From assembly GCF_005121165.3 (NCBI RefSeq), contig NZ_CP034413.3, positions 1,426,001 to 1,490,000 of the forward strand: DNA of 64,000 nucleotides, read 5' to 3'. The stretch is from Dysosmobacter welbionis (GTDB lineage: Bacteria > Bacillota > Clostridia > Oscillospirales > Oscillospiraceae). The position numbers were made by a program, and so were the translations under genes. The notes beneath the pieces are model-generated. The model was not told the DNA's origin and made no database searches. It worked only from the letters and a program-made list of their open reading frames with translations. Positions 59,260 to 64,000 of the stretch are shown here, one piece after another (the stretch's first letter is position 1; each line of letters begins with the position of its first letter).

Positions 59260-61347
59260 TTACATTTCAAATGTGATCGTATTTACAAGATCCTCTGCAG
59301 ACAGGCCACAGAGTTTTGCCAGCTGTGTATAGGTTCCGGAGTGCAGATGCCGTGCTTTTCGCTCTCTGGTGCGGGTGCTGAGGGTGGTAATCTTTTCCGG
59401 CGACCAAGCGATTCCTCGCCGGTACATTTCGTCCAGATAAGAGGCAAACAGGAAACCGTTATTCTGTTCGGCAAATAGGATTCGTTTGCCTTGTTGGGTC
59501 AGCTGCGCAGCCAGATCTGCATCAAAGGAAGGCATGTCCACCACGGCGATCTCGCGTCCCTGTTCCCGTAACGCCTTCTGGGCGTTGAGTCCCTCATAAA
59601 TGCCTCGGCCACTAGTGATGATGACGGTGTCCGCATGAGGATCTCCGTGGACATAGCCCTTTCCGTATTCAAATTGCAGGGATTCAGGGTAAATGGTTTC
59701 AGAAGCGGCTCGTGTGAGCCGAAGTAGCACCAGCCCCTTGCTACCCTTGGCAATCCATTTCATGACCGCCACCATCATTCGGGGACAGGCTACATCGATT
59801 ACCCGCAAGTGAGGCAGCTGCATAAGCGCGGTAACATCGTCGATGCTCATATGGGTGGCGCCGTTAACACCGGTGTCAATGTTGCTAGCGGTAGAGAACA
59901 ATGTAATATCCAGCTGATGGCCCTCGGACAGCCAGCCGTCACTTTTGGAAATTGATTCCATTCGCTCTTGCTGACTGACCGTAATCCGGCGCAAAACTCG
60001 CCAGTCAAAAAAGACGCCAAAAGTGGAGTGCCAGACGTTATAGCCTTTTGCGGCAAAGGCCTCGGCGATGCCACTCATGTTGGATTCAGCAATGCCTACA
60101 TTGATGCCGCGGTTTCCAGCATGTTTCAGCATACCGGGCTGAAGACCAGAGATCAGGCCCATATCCGCGTCCAAAGTAATCATTTTCGGGTCTCTGGAAA
60201 AGGCTGCTACCATATCCGCGGCAATTTTGCTGCACTGCAGCTTATCTCCGATTTTGGGATCGGGTAGGTCGCGCTCCTGGTAATGCAGAGTCTTGTCTCG
60301 GGGAGCAGCCCGTTTGGTGCGGCGTTGAGAATAGCGGCGTATAACACCCACAGGGCCATTTTCATCCTGCTGTACATCAATCCCCATCTTGGAAGCCCAG
60401 TGCAGGAGTTGCTCATATTCCTCCGGCGCACGCACCTTTGCAGCCTGTAGAAAATGACACAAGTTTTTAATGCGGGTTTCCCTGCGGAGCGTCTGCTGAT
60501 GGATTTCCCATTCCGCCAGATCCTGCCCCACGGTGGTCTTGTGGCTCTCGGTGGCTTTGGAGAAACCACCTTCACCCTTGCGGCATTCAGAGATGATGGC
60601 CATGGGGCGGCTGTCGATCCGATGTTGGAAGTGCTCCAACGCATGGTAAATCGGCTCGTACTCCTGACCGTTGACATCCAAAACATCAAAACCAAAGCTC
60701 TCCAATTTTTCTCGCAAGCTACCCATGGAAAGCATGAGACGGTGAGAGTCATCGTTTTGTCCATAGTTGTGATCGATGAGAATGCACAGATTGTTCAGAT
60801 TTTTGGCAGAGGCAAACATGAATGCCTCCCATGGAATGCCCTCCTGCAGTTCCCCGTCTCCCATCAGGCAGAATGTCCGCCCAACACCCTCTATTTTCTG
60901 CGCCATGGCAAAGCCGACAGCGGCACTGATGCCCTGCCCTAAAGGTCCCGTCGCGATATGTACTCCTGGCAGGATAGGGCCAGGATGTCCATTCAGATCG
61001 CTGTCACTTCCGCGGGAATTCTCCAAAAGCGCTCTGTCAAAGAAACCAAAATCCGAAAAGACCGATGCCATACCGGCTATACCGTGTCCCTTGCTCTGTA
61101 CGTAGATGTCACTTTCACGAGCAGTGGGGTCTTCCACATTTACATGAATGAAACCTCCGTAAAAAAGCGCGATCAGTGGAATCAGTTCTGAGAAGGTGCC
61201 ACCGATGTGGATTCCCTGGTCTACAGCGTGGTTTCCCTGATATACCGTATCCAAACGAAGGTCCGAATCCTTGACTTCCAGCAGCGCATATAGCGCCTTT
61301 TGGGCGATCGGGTGTTTCATTTTCAGATAATCACAGCTCAAGTCCAT
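59260..61347 (-). CDS. Transketolase-like enzyme, single-chain
   Basis: 695 residues from MDLSCDYLKMKH after GGAGGGCCAAG; an upstream in-frame ATG lacks a ribosome site. ThDP motif GDGELQEG...N near residue 160, pyrimidine-binding domain around 390-550 with ITLDADMG and GIAESNMSGIAEAFA, and a C-terminal domain. Many gut Firmicutes have split N/C transketolases; this one is fused. In place of sugar phosphates it may act on the acid imported by the TTT system. Chemistry unknown. Confidence 0.88.
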   Translation of the reverse strand: MDLSCDYLKMKHPIAQKALYALLEVKDSDLRLDTVYQGNHAVDQGIHIGGTFSELIPLIALFYGGFIHVNVEDPTARESDIYVQSKGHGIAGMASVFSDFGFFDRALLENSRGSDSDLNGHPGPILPGVHIATGPLGQGISAAVGFAMAQKIEGVGRTFCLMGDGELQEGIPWEAFMFASAKNLNNLCILIDHNYGQNDDSHRLMLSMGSLREKLESFGFDVLDVNGQEYEPIYHALEHFQHRIDSRPMAIISECRKGEGGFSKATESHKTTVGQDLAEWEIHQQTLRRETRIKNLCHFLQAAKVRAPEEYEQLLHWASKMGIDVQQDENGPVGVIRRYSQRRTKRAAPRDKTLHYQERDLPDPKIGDKLQCSKIAADMVAAFSRDPKMITLDADMGLISGLQPGMLKHAGNRGINVGIAESNMSGIAEAFAAKGYNVWHSTFGVFFDWRVLRRITVSQQERMESISKSDGWLSEGHQLDITLFSTASNIDTGVNGATHMSIDDVTALMQLPHLRVIDVACPRMMVAVMKWIAKGSKGLVLLRLTRAASETIYPESLQFEYGKGYVHGDPHADTVIITSGRGIYEGLNAQKALREQGREIAVVDMPSFDADLAAQLTQQGKRILFAEQNNGFLFASYLDEMYRRGIAWSPEKITTLSTRTRERKARHLHSGTYTQLAKLCGLSAEDLVNTITFEM

Positions 61348-61436
61348 CTTGGCCCTCCTCCATTTTTTTAAATGGTATTGTATTCGAGTGAGCAAAATGC
61401 ACAAAAATGATGCTGTGCAGATTGCTTTATACCGTA

Positions 61437-61465
61437 ATTTTACAGAGAGAAATAGCATTCATCAA
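61437..61465 (-). promoter_or_regulatory. Promoter of the transketolase-TTT operon
   Basis: Read leftwards, TTGATG (61465-61460) and TAAAAT (61442-61437) are separated by 17 bp, a sigma-A type. No -24/-12 element was found. Confidence 0.65.
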
Positions 61466-61473
61466 GGTATGTG

Positions 61474-61553
61474 TTGCAAAATAATGCTATATTTTGTAGC
61501 AATATTAACTCAAATAAGATTTTACTTGCCACAAAACCTGCTATATGCTACAA
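61474..61553. promoter_or_regulatory. Twin operator-like sites and regulator promoter
   Basis: TTGC...TGCTATAT...GCAA (61474-61502) and TTGC...TGCTATAT...ACAA (61526-61553) are related imperfect palindromes. The first lies just upstream of the operon promoter; the second overlaps the regulator promoter TTGCCA-17-TACAAT (61526-61554). This fits activation of the operon and autorepression by the regulator. Confidence 0.6.
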
Positions 61554-61586
61554 TTTGAATCGAATAAAAATGGAGGGAGGAGGCCC

Positions 61587-63380
61587 ATGAAACGATTCCG
61601 TATATTAATCATTGCCCCATATTTGTCCTTCCAAGAGACTGCCGCGCCCGTCATCCAAGAGTTTCCTACGGTGGATTTTGAGATGCATACCGGAGATGAG
61701 TTTACGGCAATCTCTATTTTTAACTCCTATCCACCTAACGCCTTTGACGCAATCATTACTCGTGGTGCAATTGCGGCGATTCTTCGGCAGTTTACCTCTG
61801 TGCCGGTGGTGGAAGTGGATGTATCCTTATTGGATATCCTGCGGGCTATTAACCAACCGGGATTCAGCGATCAGCGTGTGGCGGTGGTCGGATATTCCAG
61901 CATTATTAATTCCGTCAAAAAAGTATTTGAAGTGCTTCAACTGAAAAACACGGAGATTTACGAGGTGCGCTACGCAGAAGTTAAGGAACGGGTGGCGGAA
62001 CTGGCTGACCGGGGATTTTCTTTGATTATTGGGGATGTGCCTTCCGTAAATGCTGCTATGGCAAACGGACTTCGGGGACTCCTAATTCTGTCATCAGAGG
62101 ATTGTATCCGCCAGTCCGTTATTGCAGCCATCTATTATTCGGAGTTGATGGAAAAGGGGCAGGAGATCACTCAGATTTTTCAGACAGTTATTGATAATTT
62201 AAAATTCCGGATTATCCTGATGGACCAGATAGGCAACGTAATTGTTGACAATCGCGCGTTTGAGATTACCGATCATCAAACCTTTAAAAAAGAGTTGTTG
62301 CTATTTATTCCGGTGCTTTTGCAGCAGTCCACCGATAGGGGCTGTAAAAAAATCGGAACACAGGGAATCGAAATTATCGGCAAAAGGGTTTCTTATCGCA
62401 ATCAGGACTGCTTCCTGTTCTTCATTTCACTGATGCATAAGGGATATGCCTCCCAGGCAGACATTACCATCGAAAAACCGCTTTCAGTGACACTGTCCCC
62501 GGAATTTATCAATACTCTTCAAAAGAATAACCCACGGGTACAAGCGGTGGCGGAGATTGTCACCGCATCCGTGTCTCCGCCGCCTGTGTTGATTTTGGGA
62601 GAATATGGTACCGGAAAAAGCAGTCTGGCCTATTATTTGCATGGCCTGCGCAAGGAGCCAATGGCTCCGTTCATCTTTGTGCGCTGCAACCTACTGACCA
62701 GGAAACGCTGGAATGCATTTTTGGATAAAACTGCATCACCTTTGAATGAAAACGGATGCACATTATATCTGGAGAACATTCACTTACTTCCAATAGAACT
62801 GCAGCAGGAGTTGAGCGCCTACATAGTTGATTCTGCTGCGGATCAGCGGCACTTTATTATCGCTTCGGCAACGAATAGGATCCACCATCTTCTGTCCAAT
62901 GACCAGTTCTTGTATCCGTTGTACCAGAAGATTTCGTCTCTCCATGTAATCCTGGCACCTCTACGGGAATTTCCTGATTCCATTACGGACTTCTCACAGA
63001 TTTTTTTAACTGCGGCAAATCAAGAATATCAAAAGAGTATCCGGGGATTTGAAGAAGGGGTCGTGGCTCTGCTGGAACAGCAGCATTGGAATACCAATTT
63101 ATCCCAGTTAAAAACGTTTATTCAGCAATTAGTGTTGACCGCACAGGGAGCACAGATTACTCTGAAAGAGGCACAGACCCTGCTTTTAAATGACAATACT
63201 ATTCCCCCGGAGGAGACGGAATACTTGAATTACAGTGGAATTGATATCACAAAACCGCTGGAGGAAATTGAGCGGGATATTATTCAGCATGTACTGATGG
63301 AGGAAAACATGAACCAGTCCGCTGCGGCAAGGCGGCTGGGAATTAGCAGAAATACGATTTGGCGTAAGCTCCATGCTTAA
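61587..63380 (+). CDS. PrpR_N-type regulator lacking the GAFTGA loop
   Basis: 597 residues. PrpR_N sensor domain (about 1-170; FDAIITRGAIAAILRQF), a PAS-like middle (205-290), a degenerate AAA+ domain (335-520) with Walker A GEYGTGKS but no GAFTGA motif, and a Fis-type HTH (NQSAAARRLGISRNTIWRKLHA). Without GAFTGA it cannot remodel sigma-54; it probably acts at sigma-A promoters. GGAGGGAGGAGGCCC precedes the ATG at 61587. Divergent to the operon it likely controls. Confidence 0.88.
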   Translation: MKRFRILIIAPYLSFQETAAPVIQEFPTVDFEMHTGDEFTAISIFNSYPPNAFDAIITRGAIAAILRQFTSVPVVEVDVSLLDILRAINQPGFSDQRVAVVGYSSIINSVKKVFEVLQLKNTEIYEVRYAEVKERVAELADRGFSLIIGDVPSVNAAMANGLRGLLILSSEDCIRQSVIAAIYYSELMEKGQEITQIFQTVIDNLKFRIILMDQIGNVIVDNRAFEITDHQTFKKELLLFIPVLLQQSTDRGCKKIGTQGIEIIGKRVSYRNQDCFLFFISLMHKGYASQADITIEKPLSVTLSPEFINTLQKNNPRVQAVAEIVTASVSPPPVLILGEYGTGKSSLAYYLHGLRKEPMAPFIFVRCNLLTRKRWNAFLDKTASPLNENGCTLYLENIHLLPIELQQELSAYIVDSAADQRHFIIASATNRIHHLLSNDQFLYPLYQKISSLHVILAPLREFPDSITDFSQIFLTAANQEYQKSIRGFEEGVVALLEQQHWNTNLSQLKTFIQQLVLTAQGAQITLKEAQTLLLNDNTIPPEETEYLNYSGIDITKPLEEIERDIIQHVLMEENMNQSAAARRLGISRNTIWRKLHA

Positions 63381-64000
63381 ATACGGGCGTGCAGCTGCCG
63401 GCTTAAAGTCGCTGGCGACACCATTACTAAAGGAAAATTGCGGATTGGAATGACAACCAGCTCTGGATAGGCTGCATTGCCAATAATTTTACCGGCAGTA
63501 AAGCCGCGTCATTTTTGCAAAGCCGGACTACAGGCTTTTTGTTGGATGGTACTGGAAACGGAAAAGTAGCGCTGGAACTGACCAGCAGCTGGTGTACGGT
63601 GTTGTATCCGTCATAGCTGGTCAATGGGCGCACTATGGAAACGGGGTACAGGCTGCAGAAAATTTTGACATTTACCGCTGCTGACTGGTGGTTCCGGACT
63701 ACTGGTATATCTTAGATGCCTCATCAGAAAAGGTGCGAAAAGCAAGCTGAATCTGAAAGAACTGGCGGCTAATGAGACTTTACCTCACCTAATTCTCTCT
63801 GGAAGCTATTCCGCCATGGTACAAAGGTAAGTGTAGGCTTACCTGGAAAGCAGAGTAAGTGCCGTTCGTATTGATCCCGAACAACTGCTGTCTGGTGAAC
63901 AGACGGAAACCGTACTGCAAGAAGCTATAAAATCTGCAAACAGGAGGCATTCCGCTGTAAATCCTGTTGAATTAAGTGACTGCCAGCGATCTGGCGCGGA
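63381..64000. other. 620 bp with no intact gene
   Basis: Only short frames with many stops. Some stretches look like decayed coding sequence (for example a plus-strand frame reading DNQLWIGCIANNFTGSK near 63,455), so a pseudogene is possible but the family was not recognised. Confidence 0.4.

Noticed and set aside
54270-61347. Sulfoquinovose (sulfo-transketolase) pathway
   Set aside because: No isomerases, sulfoerythrose enzymes or sulfonate exporter; the transporter is for carboxylates.
61381-61586. Sigma-54 (-24/-12) promoter for the operon
   Set aside because: No GG-N10-GC element with TTGC spacing was found, and the regulator lacks GAFTGA.

Overview
The window looks like a chromosome segment of a GC-rich Bacillota, most likely an Oscillospiraceae-type gut Clostridium. 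The evidence is a CIRCE-controlled groES-groEL operon, Gram-positive Shine-Dalgarno sequences, lipoprotein and tripartite-tricarboxylate-transporter (TTT) catabolic operons, and a siphovirus and a MobP3-type mobilizable element of the kind common in that group. The assignment is inference; no rRNA is present.

Layout. 1-7.5 kb (host): start of an XRE regulator with operators, a possible orphan small RNA unit, groES-groEL, then a wrecked TTT/hydroxyacid locus. In that locus a PrpR/NtrC-type regulator carries two in-frame amber codons, a truncated TctC is fused to an Ldh2-type dehydrogenase tail, and intact D-2-hydroxyacid dehydrogenase and glycerate 2-kinase genes follow. 7.6-8.0 kb: tRNA-Met, tRNA-Glu and tRNA-Val, spaced by hairpins.

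7.95-45.35 kb: a complete siphovirus-like prophage integrated in the 3' end of tRNA-Val, bounded by a 47-bp duplication (attL/attR). From right to left it has integrase, CI-like repressor and Cro-like protein around a palindrome-rich operator region; an early module (pentapeptide protein, 3D-domain protein, PD-(D/E)XK nuclease, annealing-type protein, SSB, replication organizer, resolvase-like nuclease); an anti-restriction/modification-like group (PAPS-reductase-like protein, DNA methylase, Lar-like protein); many small Cys-rich proteins; terminase, portal and capsid; tail (with a G/GT-type -1 frameshift and a tape measure); collagen-like fibres; lysis genes; and a group of accessory structural-type proteins. 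All major phage modules are represented.

45.6-46.6 kb: an AT-rich DUF4062-type gene between the two mobile elements, a candidate defence gene. 46.6-53.8 kb: an integrative mobilizable element (tyrosine integrase, HipA-like kinase with a small partner, two Xis-like proteins, MobP3 relaxase and accessory protein, HTH and sigma-like regulators). Its integrase, relaxase and accessory gene are all interrupted.

54.3-63.4 kb (host): an intact divergent locus with a PrpR_N-type regulator that lacks the GAFTGA loop and an operon of fused transketolase, SDR, TctB, TctC, TctA and zinc alcohol dehydrogenase. It looks like uptake and conversion of an unidentified sugar acid or hydroxy acid. The last 600 bp hold no intact gene.

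A technical theme runs through the window. Several genes that should be intact are broken by single-base losses in homopolymers (groEL, both halves of a DUF4062 gene, integrase, mobilization gene, HNH gene). All three in-frame ambers lie in the same GTAGCTG heptamer where Gln CAG is expected. Assembly error is therefore a serious alternative to gene decay.
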